A stretch of DNA of 64,000 nucleotides from CAVPTL01 sp963794415 (GCA_963794415.1 CAWCDI010000002.1:248001-312000); one strand, 5' to 3'; shown: positions 33,901 through 42,572, numbered from the stretch's first letter. Made by a program: numbers and translations. The notes: generated by a model not told the origin, from the sequence alone.

Positions 33901-35739
33901 GCGGGTCTCGCCGTTGTCGCCCTGCAGCCGCGTCGGCACCTCCTCCACAACGGTCAGGCCCAGCTGCTCGAGCAGCGGCAGCAGATCGGTGAGCGGCGCC
34001 TTGCCGCCCGTCTTGTAGAGCTTCAGCCGCGTGAGCGAGTCCACCATGTGGCGCTCGTTCTGGAGCGCGACCACGTAGGGGCGATCGTCCCCGAGCAGCT
34101 CGAACTGGGCGACGTCGAACACCGCCTGGTAGATCTTGGCGCCGCTCTTGTAGTACTCCGGCACCAGCGCCGAGTACCGCCGCGCGAGCTGATGGCCCTC
34201 GGTGGGGCCATAGATGCCCGCCAGGGCGTCGGACAGCCGGTCATCCCAGCTGCGGGCGGCGTCTGCGATCTCCTGCTCGACCGCCGCGATGTCCACCGGT
34301 GCAGCGTCCTCCTCGTGCACGTGGATGGTGAAGTGGAAGCGCGCCGGATCGAAGTCGTTGGCGATGTAGTGCTCCACCGAGTGGCCGTGGAAGTGCACCT
34401 CGAGCAGGTGCTCGAGCCGCACGCGAAGCCCGGCAGAGACGTGGTCGGGCGGCAGCGCCACGACCGCGAACACGCTGCGGCGGGCCTCGTCGTGCAGCAC
34501 GAAGAGCCGCACCTCCGGGCTCTCGGCCATCCCGAGCAGGGTCATGATGACGTGCCGAAGCTCCTGCGCCGGCGCCGCGAACAGCTCATCCTTGGGGAAG
34601 CTGTCGAAGAGCGCCACCACCGCCTTGTGGTCGTGCGAGCCCGCGAACAGATCCTCCCAGCGCGTGATGGAGTCGAGCTTTCGCCGCACGATGGGAATCA
34701 GCCGCGCCGGCTCGGTGGTGATCTTCGAGGTGAAGAGGCCCACCATCCGAAGCTCGCCCACCATGTTGCCCTCGGCATCCACGCGGCGCACCCCGATGTA
34801 GTCCATGCGCGCGGCACGGTGGATGGTGGTCTCGCTGTTGGTCTTCGAGATCACCACCAGCGGGCCGTCCAGCATGCGCCCGCGAAGCGCCGGGGACATG
34901 TCGCTGAGCGCCACGGGATCGGCGTAGCTCGACCGGGCCGGATCGGACATGATGCCGAGCCCCGAGTCGGGCACCAGCTGGAGCACCGCGTCCTCGCCGG
35001 TACCGGACATCAGGTACTCGCGGTATCCCAGGTAGATGAAGTTGTCGTCGGTGAGCCACTCGAGGAACTCGACCGACTCGTAGATCTCCTCGGCGCTGAA
35101 CCGCGCGCCCGCGGTGCCCGCGACGTCGATCATCCGCTCGACGCGATCGACCATCGGCAGGAAGTCGCGCACCGCGAGGCTCAGGTCGGCGAGCACGCGC
35201 TGGATCGCCTCGACCAGATCCTCGGCGGCGCCGTCGTTGAGTGTCCTGTCCACCTCGAAGTGCATCACCGACTCGCGGTGCTCGGCGCCGCGGGCCGGGG
35301 TGATCGCCGTGACGGCGCCCGCGGCATCGCGCTCGACCCCGATCACCGGATGCACCACCGCGAGCACCTGCAGCCCGTGGGTGTGGAGCTCCGCGGTCAC
35401 CGTATCGACGAGGAACGGCGAGTCCGCCAGGTTCACGTCCACCACCGATCCGCCGCTGTCGTACCCGTGGGTCTCCTGGCGCGGCCGGTAGCACCGCACA
35501 GCGACCTGATCCAGCCCGCGGCCGTTCACGAAATCGAACATCCCGCGCACCTGCGCGGCGAGGCCGGCCTCGTCGAGATCCTCGCTCAGGACCGCAGGCA
35601 ACCGGCGCACGTACATGCGCACGAACTCGGCCAGCGGGCCGGTGCGGGGGGCGTCGAGCTGATCGAGCAAACGGTCGGCAAGGGCCGGGCCGCGATCTTC
35701 AGGCTCGATCATCGCGCTGGCCTGGGATGGGCCGCTCAC
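30919..35739 (-). CDS. gdh: Large NAD-specific glutamate dehydrogenase
   Basis: 1606 residues, the L-180/GDH_2 class of very large NAD-dependent glutamate dehydrogenases. It oxidises glutamate to 2-oxoglutarate and ammonia, linking amino-acid catabolism to the TCA cycle. The N-terminal 700 residues are the regulatory, ACT-like region; the catalytic core contains GGIRWSDRLEDYRTEVLGLM, AVIVPVGAKGGFILKR (substrate Lys), GIGDMSGDVFGNGML (nucleotide-binding Gly-rich loop) and ELCVLLAYAKRLL. GTG 35739 is preceded 7 bases upstream by -10 TAGGAT, a leaderless start. It heads an operon with the cupin and DUF255 genes. Two GGTCTGACC palindromes lie inside it (31925 and 33285). Confidence 0.93.
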   Translation of the reverse strand: MSGPSQASAMIEPEDRGPALADRLLDQLDAPRTGPLAEFVRMYVRRLPAVLSEDLDEAGLAAQVRGMFDFVNGRGLDQVAVRCYRPRQETHGYDSGGSVVDVNLADSPFLVDTVTAELHTHGLQVLAVVHPVIGVERDAAGAVTAITPARGAEHRESVMHFEVDRTLNDGAAEDLVEAIQRVLADLSLAVRDFLPMVDRVERMIDVAGTAGARFSAEEIYESVEFLEWLTDDNFIYLGYREYLMSGTGEDAVLQLVPDSGLGIMSDPARSSYADPVALSDMSPALRGRMLDGPLVVISKTNSETTIHRAARMDYIGVRRVDAEGNMVGELRMVGLFTSKITTEPARLIPIVRRKLDSITRWEDLFAGSHDHKAVVALFDSFPKDELFAAPAQELRHVIMTLLGMAESPEVRLFVLHDEARRSVFAVVALPPDHVSAGLRVRLEHLLEVHFHGHSVEHYIANDFDPARFHFTIHVHEEDAAPVDIAAVEQEIADAARSWDDRLSDALAGIYGPTEGHQLARRYSALVPEYYKSGAKIYQAVFDVAQFELLGDDRPYVVALQNERHMVDSLTRLKLYKTGGKAPLTDLLPLLEQLGLTVVEEVPTRLQGDNGETRYLHDFGVLGPDGQPIDVDALGDLIADTFGAVWEGRAGSDWLNRLVVAGGLSWRQVTILRAYREYRQLLGAQFTTRYQNDCLVRNWKIAVQLVELFETLFNPAQELDPATVERIRRQLVGDLEEVSSLDDDRILRGYLGLIDATVRTNAYIDDLASGHISFKVRCADVPGMPRPVPLWEIFVFSPAMAGVHLRGGYVARGGIRWSDRLEDYRTEVLGLMKAQMVKNAVIVPVGAKGGFILKRPPADRAELMEEERRQYSTLIRGMLDLTDNVVGGETVHPPGVRVLDDERSDAYLVVAADKGTAHLSDTANEISLERGFWLGDAFASGGSAGYDHKALGITAKGAWESVKRHFRELGRDVMKEPFTVAGIGDMSGDVFGNGMLLSPVIRLQAAFDHRHIFLDPDPDPGPALKERQRLFSLAGSSWDDYDRTLISEGGGVWPRTAKSIPLSPQVRDALGTDAVALAPTDLIRAVLTAPVDLLWNGGIGTYVKAASESHADVGDRASDSVRVDGADLRATVVGEGGNLGFTQLGRIEYAEAGGRINTDAIDNSAGVDCSDHEVNLKILLALAVHAGELTTADRDRLLQQLADDVVHHVLYDNYLQVQILSQEQAASPRRMEAYEDLMEELERTGLLDRRLEFLPSPERMAERIAAGQGMVRPELCVLLAYAKRLLRDQILDSGLPDDPYLQATLREYFPLTINERFGGYVADHPLRRELIATMITNDVLNSMGLTFVQTMAAQTGAGAHEAARAFLVARDVSNARFRWDDVETLDGIVESGVQTQLMDGVDDMVAQLTRWYLRNPSGMSLGDEIARDQPGFSELVEGLLTTGAGPWREAHSERLTTLEEARVPERAARFAAGVPALAYAPDVLMIARDSGRSIGDTTATFFVVGDRLYLDQAEQRVANLPAGGRWERLANQSLLEDLRLLRRHVVAMVLAEGEGLSPPAAMERYLARRAGAYDRLVALMDSIESSPPDDQAPLVMVMVHQIRQVVL

Positions 35740-35746
35740 ACTGGCG

Positions 35747-35752
35747 ATCCTA
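35747..35752 (-). promoter_or_regulatory. -10 element of gdh, leaderless
   Basis: Minus-strand TAGGAT, 7 bases before the GTG at 35739, with no ribosome-binding site between. Confidence 0.5.
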
Positions 35753-35776
35753 GCAGCGGTGAAGCGGCATGAGGCC

Positions 35777-35806
35777 GGTTATTTCCGGGTAAAACACCGG
35801 ATAACC
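35777..35806. promoter_or_regulatory. Dyad between gdh and phoU
   Basis: GGTTAT-TT-CCGG, an 8-base loop, then CCGG-ATAACC: a 10-bp stem with a 2-base bulge, centred in the divergent gdh/phoU intergenic region. It could be an operator for either gene. Confidence 0.4.
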
Positions 35807-35830
35807 CGCAAAACCCGCCCGCGATCACCC

Positions 35831-35836
35831 TAGAGT
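35831..35836 (+). promoter_or_regulatory. -10 element of phoU, leaderless
   Basis: TAGAGT, 6 bases before ATG 35843. No Pho-box-like direct repeats are evident. Confidence 0.45.
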
Positions 35837-35842
35837 GCCGCA

Positions 35843-36520
35843 ATGCCCCTACTGCGAGAGACATTTCACCGTGAGCTGGACGAGCTCACCATCATGGTGC
35901 AGCTGGAGGCCGACGCCGTGGTGGAGCTGCTCCAGTCGGTGATGGCCGCCATCAACCGGCGCGATGCAGCGCGCGCCGACGAGGTGATCTCGGGCGACGA
36001 CCGCGTCGATGAGCTGCACATCGCGACCGAGCAGAAGGTCGAGCGGCTGCTGGCCATGGAGGCGCCCGTCGCGACCGACCTGCGGCTGATCCTCTCGACC
36101 CTCCACATCAACCTCCACCTCGAGCGGATGGGCGACCAGTGCGTGAACATCGCAAAGCTCGCGAAGCTCACGTTCGAGGAGGCACCGCTCCCCACCGACC
36201 TGATGGTGACATTCGGCGAGATGGCCGACCAGGCGGTGGTGATGATCCGGACGGCGATGCACGCCTTCGCGGAGCGCGATCTCGCCGAGGCGGAGTCGCT
36301 GGTGGGGCTCGACCAGGTCATCAACGCCGCCAACCACGGCCTCGTCGGGCGCATCATGAGCCTCGACGACGAGGCGGCACCCGAGGCCGGCCTGCGGGCG
36401 ATCCTCATCTCGCGCTGCCTCGAGCGCATCGGCGACAACGCCGTGGACATCGGCGAGCGCACGGCGTACCTCGTGACCGCGGAGTTCCGCGAGTTCACGG
36501 ACGCATCGCATCCAGTCTGA
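35843..36520 (+). CDS. phoU: PhoU-type phosphate regulator
   Basis: 225 residues made of two PhoU three-helix repeats. The metal-binding E/D clusters are in SGDDRVDELHIATEQ and LHLERMGDQCVNIAKL in the first repeat and in VGLDQVINAANHGL and RCLERIGDNAVDIGERTAYL in the second. PhoU dampens PstB transport activity and PhoR signalling when phosphate is ample. Here no pst or phoR gene is adjacent, so the gene stands alone between gdh and an AOC-barrel protein. Confidence 0.92.
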   Translation: MPLLRETFHRELDELTIMVQLEADAVVELLQSVMAAINRRDAARADEVISGDDRVDELHIATEQKVERLLAMEAPVATDLRLILSTLHINLHLERMGDQCVNIAKLAKLTFEEAPLPTDLMVTFGEMADQAVVMIRTAMHAFAERDLAEAESLVGLDQVINAANHGLVGRIMSLDDEAAPEAGLRAILISRCLERIGDNAVDIGERTAYLVTAEFREFTDASHPV

Positions 36521-36556
36521 TAGTTTCGCCTGGTTATCCACACAATGGGGGGAACC

Positions 36557-37033
36557 ATGAAGAGCAGATTGCTGTGGACGGCTGCGCTCGCAAGCGCAGC
36601 AACGCTGGCCATCGGGGGGCTCGCGTACGCGTCGTCATCCTCGAGCCCGAAGCTGACCCGCCCGACCAGCGTGAAGGTCATCGAGCACGCCGTCACCGAT
36701 ACCGTGGTCGACACCGGCGCCCCGGGCGATACGACCGGAGATCTCCTGACCTTCCACAACAAGATCTACAACGCCGCCGACACGAAGCAGGTGGGCCGTG
36801 ACATGGGTGTCTGCACCCGCATCGATCCGAAGGCCGGCACCTGGACGTGCGACTGGACGACGTTCCTGAAGGGCGGCCAGATCACCGTTGACGGGCCGTT
36901 CTACGACACCGCCAACTCCACGCTGGCAGTGACCGGCGGCACCGGCAAGTACCGAAACGCGCGCGGATCGATGGCGCTGATCTCGATCAACGGCGGCGCC
37001 GAATACCACTTCAACTTCAACCTGCTGCCGTAA
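36557..37033 (+). CDS. Secreted allene-oxide-cyclase-barrel-like protein
   Basis: 158 residues: a signal peptide (MKSRLLWTAALASAATLAIG, then AYA), followed by a single beta barrel of the AOC-like/dirigent type. The recognisable end is GPFYDTANSTLAVTGGTGKY followed by RNARGSM, the family's GGTGxYxxARG hallmark. Two Cys (GVCTR, TWTCDW) may form a disulfide. ATG 36557 has the GGGGGGA ribosome-binding site; the ATG at 36545 lies before it and is rejected. These proteins bind or cyclise hydrophobic oxygenated compounds in plants; the bacterial role is unknown. Confidence 0.8.
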   Translation: MKSRLLWTAALASAATLAIGGLAYASSSSSPKLTRPTSVKVIEHAVTDTVVDTGAPGDTTGDLLTFHNKIYNAADTKQVGRDMGVCTRIDPKAGTWTCDWTTFLKGGQITVDGPFYDTANSTLAVTGGTGKYRNARGSMALISINGGAEYHFNFNLLP

Positions 37034-37048
37034 GCACCGCTTCTGATG

Positions 37049-37081
37049 GGTGAATGGCGGTGCGCGGCACCGTCATTCACC
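37049..37081. terminator. REP-like 15-bp hairpin between convergent genes
   Basis: Arms GGTGAATGGCGGTGC (37049-37063) and GCACCGTCATTCACC (37067-37081) pair fully in RNA (one G-U) around a 3-base loop. The stop codon of opcA (37073-37075) lies in the right arm. It separates the AOC-barrel gene and opcA and can terminate both. The core resembles the hairpin at 49160-49192. Confidence 0.7.
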
Positions 37082-37990
37082 TGCGGCGGCAAGCGCCTGC
37101 TCGAACACTGGCTCCGAGCCGAGCCGGTCGAGCTGGGAGCCCAGGAGCAGCGACCAGTCGTGGCGCGGCAGGATGACGATGTGCTCGGAGCGGTCGCCGA
37201 TGACCGCGCGGCCGAGGTCGCCGTGGCCCGTGCGCTCCACCAGCAGATCCTGCTTGCCGCAGTCGATCCGCACGCTGTCCACCGCATGGCCGCGCCCGCC
37301 GTACTGCAGCCCCATCTGGCGGCCGATGCGCGAGCGCAGCCAGCCGGCGATCAGCTGCGCCTGGTTGGCGGGGCCGTGTACCTCGACGCCCATCGCGCGC
37401 TGGAGCATGCGCAGGCCCTCGCGGTCGTCGGTGAGCGTCGCCATGGCCTCGCGCCACGGCGTGAGCCGCGCCCACGCCAGATCGGTCACCGACGGGCTGA
37501 GCTTGCACGCCTCGGCGACCGTGTCGAGGCCGCACTCGTCGGAGTCGAGGATCAGCCGCGTCGCGTTCTCGGCGAGGCCGCCCAGGAGTCGCCGGTGGGC
37601 TCCGAGCGGGCCGTTCCAGAGCAGGAACGACGGCAGGTCGGGGATCAGTAGCGAGACGACCGCGCTGGGGAGCGCCGCCGGGCGCGCGGTGATCACGATC
37701 TGCTCGGAGCGCACCTCGTGGCCCGAGACGTTGCGCCAGCAGGTGCTCGACACCTCCGCCGACGTCGGCGTGTCGTCGGGCACGGCCACGATCGCGCGGA
37801 GCGGGCGGCTGCCGCCGATCAGCTGGAGGGCGTCCAGCGTGCGGTTCAGCTGCTCGCGGTTGGCGGCGACTACGACCAGGTTGAGGGTGGTGGCGCGCAC
37901 GCTCGAGCCGCTCTCGCGCGCCCGCATCCGCAGGAGCTCGCGCTCGACCAGCGTCAGATCCTCGACCCGCACCGCCTGCGCCGTGCTCAT
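37073..37990 (-). CDS. opcA: OpcA, glucose-6-phosphate dehydrogenase assembly protein
   Basis: 305 residues, full length for OpcA, which allosterically activates G6PDH in cyanobacteria and actinobacteria. The segments VSSTCWRNVSGHEVRSEQIV, IPDLPSFLLWNGPLG and SDECGLDTVAEACKL follow the family. The upstream in-frame extension is rejected because ATG 37990 overlaps the zwf stop as ATGA, the usual zwf-opcA arrangement. The gene ends inside the REP-like hairpin, so the operon stops here. No pgl (6-phosphogluconolactonase) follows, unlike the common actinobacterial cluster. Confidence 0.9.
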   Translation of the reverse strand: MSTAQAVRVEDLTLVERELLRMRARESGSSVRATTLNLVVVAANREQLNRTLDALQLIGGSRPLRAIVAVPDDTPTSAEVSSTCWRNVSGHEVRSEQIVITARPAALPSAVVSLLIPDLPSFLLWNGPLGAHRRLLGGLAENATRLILDSDECGLDTVAEACKLSPSVTDLAWARLTPWREAMATLTDDREGLRMLQRAMGVEVHGPANQAQLIAGWLRSRIGRQMGLQYGGRGHAVDSVRIDCGKQDLLVERTGHGDLGRAVIGDRSEHIVILPRHDWSLLLGSQLDRLGSEPVFEQALAAAGE

Positions 37991-39507
37991 GGCCTTCGCC
38001 AGCGCCGGCCGTCGCGGGCCAGCAGCTCCTCGGCACCGCTCGGGCCCCAGCTGCCGGCCGCATACGACTGCGGGCTGCCGCCTGCCTCCCACTGCTCGAG
38101 CAGCGGGTCGGTGATCTCCCACGAGCGCTCGACGCCGTCCTGGCGGGTGAAGAGCGTGCCGTCGCCGCGGATCGCGTCGAGGATGAGCGTCTCGTAGGCC
38201 TCGGGCACCTCGGTCATGAAGGTCGAGCCGTAGAGGAAGTCCATGTTGACGGTGCGGATCGAGAGCGTCGATGCGGGCGCCTTGGCGCCGAACCGCAGCG
38301 AGATGCCCTCGTCGGGCTGGATCCGCAGCACCAGCGAGTTGTTCTCGAGGTGCTCCACCGCATGTGGCGTGAACGGGAGATGTGGCGGGCGGCGGAACTG
38401 CACCGCGATCTCGGTCACCCGCTTGGTCATCCGCTTGCCTGCGCGGATGTAGAACGGCGTGCCGGCCCAGCGCCAATTCTGGATCTGCAGCTTGGCGGCC
38501 ATGTAGGTGGGCGTGCTCGAGTCGAACGCGACCCCCGGCTCCTCGGTGTAGGCCTCGGCCGCCTCGCCGGCGACGAAGCCGCTGGCGTACTGCCCGCGCA
38601 CCGAGTTCTCGAACGTGAGGGGGGCGATGGCGCGAAGCAGCTTGATCTTCTCGTCACGCACCGGATCGGCCTCGAAGGTGGACGGCGGCTCCATCGCGAC
38701 CAGCGCGAGCACCTGCAGGAGGTGGTTCTGGACGATGTCTCGGACGACGCCCGTCTCCTCGTAGAACGCGGCGCGGTGCTCGACCCCGATCGACTCGGCC
38801 ACGGTGATCTGCACGTGATCGACGTAGGTGTTGTTCCAGACCGGCTCGAAGATGGCGTTGGCAAACCGGAAGGCGAAGATGTTCTGGACGGTCTCCTTGC
38901 CCAGGTAGTGGTCGATGCGGAAGATCTGCTGCTCGCGGAACGGCTTGTGCACAATGGCAGCGAGCTCGCGGGCGCTCTGCAGGTCGTGCCCGAACGGCTT
39001 CTCGATCACCACGCGGGCAAACCCCGGCGGCCGGTTGAGCTTGGCCGCCCCCATCCGCTGGACGATCACCGGGAAGAACTTGGACGGCGTCGAGAGGTAG
39101 TACACCCGGTTACCCTCGGTGCCGTGCTCCTGATCGACGTGCTCGAGCGTCTCGCTGAGCGAGTGGAAGTCGGCGTCGTCGTCGAACCCGCCGGGCTGGT
39201 AGCGCAGCATCGCCGCGAAGGCCGGCCAGTAGTGCTCGTCGATGGGCGTCCGCGAGTGGCTCTCGATGGAGGCCTTGCAGAAGTTGCGGTACTGGTCGTC
39301 GGACATGTCGGTGCGGGCGTAGCCCACCAGCGCGAACCGGGCCGGCAGCAGGCCGCGCCGGCCCAGGTTGTAGATCGCCGGCAGCAGCTTTCGCTGGGCC
39401 AGGTCACCGGTGGCGCCGAAGATGACGAACGCCGCCGGCACGGTCGCGCCGCCCACCCGCAGGCCGAGCCGCAGCGGGTTTTCGAGCGACCGCTCGACGA
39501 TGCTCAC
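37987..39507 (-). CDS. zwf: Glucose-6-phosphate 1-dehydrogenase
   Basis: 506 residues. The NADP-binding motif FVIFGATGDLAQRKLLPA is at the N-terminus and the active-site signature RIDHYLGKE is present, with FEPVWNNTYVDHVQIT and IEKPFGHDLQSA. It oxidises glucose 6-phosphate to 6-phosphogluconolactone and supplies NADPH. The start ATG 39507 overlaps the transaldolase stop (ATGA), so the pentose-phosphate genes are translationally coupled. Confidence 0.95.
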   Translation of the reverse strand: MSIVERSLENPLRLGLRVGGATVPAAFVIFGATGDLAQRKLLPAIYNLGRRGLLPARFALVGYARTDMSDDQYRNFCKASIESHSRTPIDEHYWPAFAAMLRYQPGGFDDDADFHSLSETLEHVDQEHGTEGNRVYYLSTPSKFFPVIVQRMGAAKLNRPPGFARVVIEKPFGHDLQSARELAAIVHKPFREQQIFRIDHYLGKETVQNIFAFRFANAIFEPVWNNTYVDHVQITVAESIGVEHRAAFYEETGVVRDIVQNHLLQVLALVAMEPPSTFEADPVRDEKIKLLRAIAPLTFENSVRGQYASGFVAGEAAEAYTEEPGVAFDSSTPTYMAAKLQIQNWRWAGTPFYIRAGKRMTKRVTEIAVQFRRPPHLPFTPHAVEHLENNSLVLRIQPDEGISLRFGAKAPASTLSIRTVNMDFLYGSTFMTEVPEAYETLILDAIRGDGTLFTRQDGVERSWEITDPLLEQWEAGGSPQSYAAGSWGPSGAEELLARDGRRWRRP

Positions 39508-40601
39508 GCGGCGCCCCGGGTAACCGCTCCGAGGCGCTCGGACACCGTCTCGAGCAGCGAGTCGAACGAGTCCGAGAACGATTTGACGCCGTCCAGCTCG
39601 AGCTTGTGCGTGACCGCGTCGAGGTCGACTCCGGCCTCGGCGATCGCAGCCAGCTCGGCCTTCGCGCCATCGACGTCGGCATCCACCGTGCGGGCCACCG
39701 TGCCGTGATCGCTGAACGCGGCGATGGTGCCCTCAGGCATGGTGTTGACCGTGTCGGGGCCGATCAGGGAGTCAACGTAGAGCACGTCGGAGTACTCCGC
39801 GTTCTTGGTGCCCGTCGAGGCCCAGAGCGGCCGCTGGACACGCGCTCCCTTGGCCGCCAGCGCCTGCCAGCGGTCAGACGCGATGGTGTTGACGAAGTGC
39901 TGGTAGGCCAGCTTCGCGTTTGCGACCGCCGCCTTGCCGCGCAGCGGCGAGCCTTCGGGCAGCTCGTTGTCGACCGCCGTATCGACGCGGCTCACGAAGA
40001 AGCTCGCGACCGAGTGGACGTCATCCACCGGCAGGCCCGCCTCGACGCGGCGCTCGAGCCCGCGGATGAAGGCCTCGTGGATCGCGTCGTAGGCGGCCAG
40101 CGAGAAGAGCAGCGTGACGTTCACGTTGATGCCGGCGAAGATGGACTCCTCGATGGCCGGCACGCCCTCGGCCGTGCCCGGGATCTTGATGAAGATGTTG
40201 GGGCGGTCGATGCGGCCCCAGAACTCCGGCGCGGCCGCGACGGACTTCGCCGTGTCGTTGGCCATCGCAGGCGGGAGCTCGAACGAGACGAAGCCGTCCA
40301 GGTGGTTGGTCGAGTCGTAGACCGAGCGGATCTGGTCGGCGGCCTCCTGCACGTCCTGGATCGCCAGCTCGAAGAACACGTCGCCGGCGGACTTGCCCGA
40401 GCCCTGGAGCTCGCGGATGGCCTCGTCATAGTCGCTCGAGTCGGCGATGGCCTTCTGGAAGATGGTCGGGTTGGAGGTGACGCCGACGATGCCGTCGTCC
40501 ACCATCTTCTTGAACTCGCCGGACTTGAGCCACCCGCGACGGATGTTGTCCAGCCACGGGCTGGTGCCCGCTGCTGCCAGCTGCTTCAGATTCTCAGACA
40601 T
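39504..40601 (-). CDS. tal: Transaldolase
   Basis: 365 residues of the actinobacterial/cyanobacterial transaldolase class. Signatures: GVTSNPTIFQKAIADSSDYD, the Schiff-base-bearing region IFIKIPGTAEG with catalytic Lys, INVNVTLLFS, and RPLWASTGTKNAEYSD. It exchanges three-carbon units between sedoheptulose 7-phosphate and glyceraldehyde 3-phosphate. It sits between transketolase and zwf. ATG 40601 follows a GGGGGG ribosome-binding site in a 15-base gap after transketolase. Confidence 0.95.
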   Translation of the reverse strand: MSENLKQLAAAGTSPWLDNIRRGWLKSGEFKKMVDDGIVGVTSNPTIFQKAIADSSDYDEAIRELQGSGKSAGDVFFELAIQDVQEAADQIRSVYDSTNHLDGFVSFELPPAMANDTAKSVAAAPEFWGRIDRPNIFIKIPGTAEGVPAIEESIFAGINVNVTLLFSLAAYDAIHEAFIRGLERRVEAGLPVDDVHSVASFFVSRVDTAVDNELPEGSPLRGKAAVANAKLAYQHFVNTIASDRWQALAAKGARVQRPLWASTGTKNAEYSDVLYVDSLIGPDTVNTMPEGTIAAFSDHGTVARTVDADVDGAKAELAAIAEAGVDLDAVTHKLELDGVKSFSDSFDSLLETVSERLGAVTRGAA

Positions 40602-40616
40602 CGTTTTGTCCCCCTG

Positions 40617-42572
40617 TCATCGTCCCAGCAGCTTCTCGGCTGCATCGGCCACGTGCTCGGCGGTGAATCCGAGCTCCTTCATCACCGTTCCGCCGGGTGC
40701 CGAAGCGCCGAAGCGCTCGAGCCCGATCACCGTTCCCTGCAGCCCGGCATACCGCTCCCAGCCGAGCGTCGCGCCCGCCTCGACGGTCACCCGCGCCGTG
40801 ATCTCCGGGGGCAGCACGCTCTGGCGGTACTCCTCGGGCTGCTCCTCGAAGAGCTCCCACGATGGCAGCGACACGACCCTGCTCCGAAGCCCCTTCTCGC
40901 CCAGGAGCGCGCGCGCCTCCTGCGCGAGGTGCACCTCCGACCCGGTCGCAATCAGAAGCACCTGGGGATCGTCGTCGCCCTCCAGCACGTAGCCGCCCTT
41001 CTCGGCGCCGGCCACCGAGGCCGCGTCGAGGATCGGCAGGCCCTGCCGCGTGAGGACGAGCGCCGTCGGCGTGTCGCGCTCCATCGCGATGCGCCAGCCG
41101 ATGGACGTCTCGTTGGCGTCGGCCGGGCGGAACACCGTGATATGCGGCGTTGCGCGGAGCGTCGCGAGCTGCTCGATGGGCTGGTGGGTGGGGCCGTCCT
41201 CGCCGAGGCCGATCGAGTCGTGCGTGTACACGAACACCGACGGGATCCCCATCAGGCCGGCCAGCCGCACCGCGGGCTTGGCGTAGTCCATGAAGTTGAA
41301 GAACGTGCCGCCGTAGGGCCTGATGTTGGAGAGCGCGAGGCCGTTCAGCGCCGCGGTCATGCCGTGCTCACGCACGCCGAACCGCAGGTAGCGGCCCTCG
41401 GGCGAGGCGGGCTGGAAGTCCGTCCAGTCGGGCGGCAGCGTGTTGTTGGACGGCGTGAGGTCGGCCGAGCCGCCCATCAGCTGCGGCACCTGCTTGGCGA
41501 GCTGGGCGAGCACCTTGCCGGACGCCGCGCGCGTCGCGATGGGGCCGTCGTCGGGCATGAACGGGTCGAGCTCGAGCGCAGGCACCTCCTGCGCGTAGAT
41601 CCTCCGAAGCTCCGCCGCGTCTGCCAGGCCGTCGACGTCGCGCTCCCAGGCGGCCTGGGTCTCGGCGCCCTTCGCGGCGATCTCGTCGTAGCGCTGCTGC
41701 GCGGCCTCCGGCACGTAGAAGAACCTGTCCGGGTCGAAGCCCAGCGTGCGCTTGGTCTCGGCCTGCTGCTCGGGGCCGCGAGCATCGGAGTGGGCCCGGT
41801 GGGTGCCGGCGTCGCGCGAGCCGTAGCCGATGGTGGTGCGCACCGAGATGAAGGCGGGCTGGCCCTCCACCGCGATCGCCGCGGTGATGGCGGCGTCCAG
41901 CTCGTCCAGGTCGTTGCCGTCGTCCACGCGCGAGGTCTTCCAGCCGTAGGCGTCGTAGCGTTTCACCCGGTCCTCGGTGAAGGCGATCTCGGTGTCGCCG
42001 TCGATCGAGACGTGGTTGTCGTCGTAGATGAACACCAGGTTGTCGAGGCCGAGGTGGCCTGCGAGCGATGAGGCCTCGCCGGAGACGCCCTCCATCAGGT
42101 CGCCGTCGGAGACGATCACGAACACGCGGAAGGCCGCGGGGTCGCCGTAGCGCGCGCCCAGGTGCTTGCCGGCGATCGCCATGCCGATGCTGGTGGCGGC
42201 ACCCTGGCCGAGGGGGCCCGTGGTGGTCTCGACGCCCTCGGTGTGGCGGTACTCGGGATGCCCCGGAGTCTTCGAGCCCCACTGCCTGAACCGCTCGAGC
42301 TCCTCGATCGAGAGGTCGTAGCCCGTGAGGTGCAGAAGCGAGTAGAGCAGCATGCAGCCGTGGCCTGCCGAGAGCACGAAGCGGTCGCGCCCGGGCCAGT
42401 GCGCATCGGCCGGGTTGAAACGCAGATGCCGCGACCACAGCACGTGGGCCAGCGGTGCGCAGCCGAGCGGCAGCCCGGGATGGCCGGACTTGGCCTTCTC
42501 GACCGCGTCGAGGGACAGCGTCCGCACCGTGTTGATGCAGAGCAGGTCGGTTTCGTCAAAGGCTCTGGTCAC
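40617..42572 (-). CDS. tkt: Transketolase
   Basis: 651 residues. Thiamine diphosphate motif IVSDGDLMEGVSGEASSLAG; N-terminal signature AKSGHPGLPLGCAPLAHVLW; PP-domain TTTGPLGQGAATSIGMA; pyrimidine-domain THDSIGLGEDGPTHQPIEQL. It transfers two-carbon units in the non-oxidative pentose-phosphate pathway. GTG 42572 is used because CAGGAG lies 5 bases upstream; the upstream extension of 12 codons lacks a ribosome-binding site. It is the first gene of tkt-tal-zwf-opcA. The TAACGT upstream in the 113-base gap could be its -10, with weak support. Confidence 0.95.
   Translation of the reverse strand: MTRAFDETDLLCINTVRTLSLDAVEKAKSGHPGLPLGCAPLAHVLWSRHLRFNPADAHWPGRDRFVLSAGHGCMLLYSLLHLTGYDLSIEELERFRQWGSKTPGHPEYRHTEGVETTTGPLGQGAATSIGMAIAGKHLGARYGDPAAFRVFVIVSDGDLMEGVSGEASSLAGHLGLDNLVFIYDDNHVSIDGDTEIAFTEDRVKRYDAYGWKTSRVDDGNDLDELDAAITAAIAVEGQPAFISVRTTIGYGSRDAGTHRAHSDARGPEQQAETKRTLGFDPDRFFYVPEAAQQRYDEIAAKGAETQAAWERDVDGLADAAELRRIYAQEVPALELDPFMPDDGPIATRAASGKVLAQLAKQVPQLMGGSADLTPSNNTLPPDWTDFQPASPEGRYLRFGVREHGMTAALNGLALSNIRPYGGTFFNFMDYAKPAVRLAGLMGIPSVFVYTHDSIGLGEDGPTHQPIEQLATLRATPHITVFRPADANETSIGWRIAMERDTPTALVLTRQGLPILDAASVAGAEKGGYVLEGDDDPQVLLIATGSEVHLAQEARALLGEKGLRSRVVSLPSWELFEEQPEEYRQSVLPPEITARVTVEAGATLGWERYAGLQGTVIGLERFGASAPGGTVMKELGFTAEHVADAAEKLLGR

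Noticed and set aside
30943..35772. Two plus-strand ORFs of 782 and 813 residues
   Set aside because: Antisense to the glutamate dehydrogenase gene; low-complexity Arg/His/Val sequence typical of shadow frames at high GC.
35740..35842. Pho box upstream of phoU
   Set aside because: The region has a dyad and short CCGG/ACCCG repeats but no 11-bp direct repeats typical of PhoB/PhoP sites.
39606..42071. 821-residue plus-strand ORF
   Set aside because: Antisense across transaldolase and transketolase, which have unmistakable signatures.
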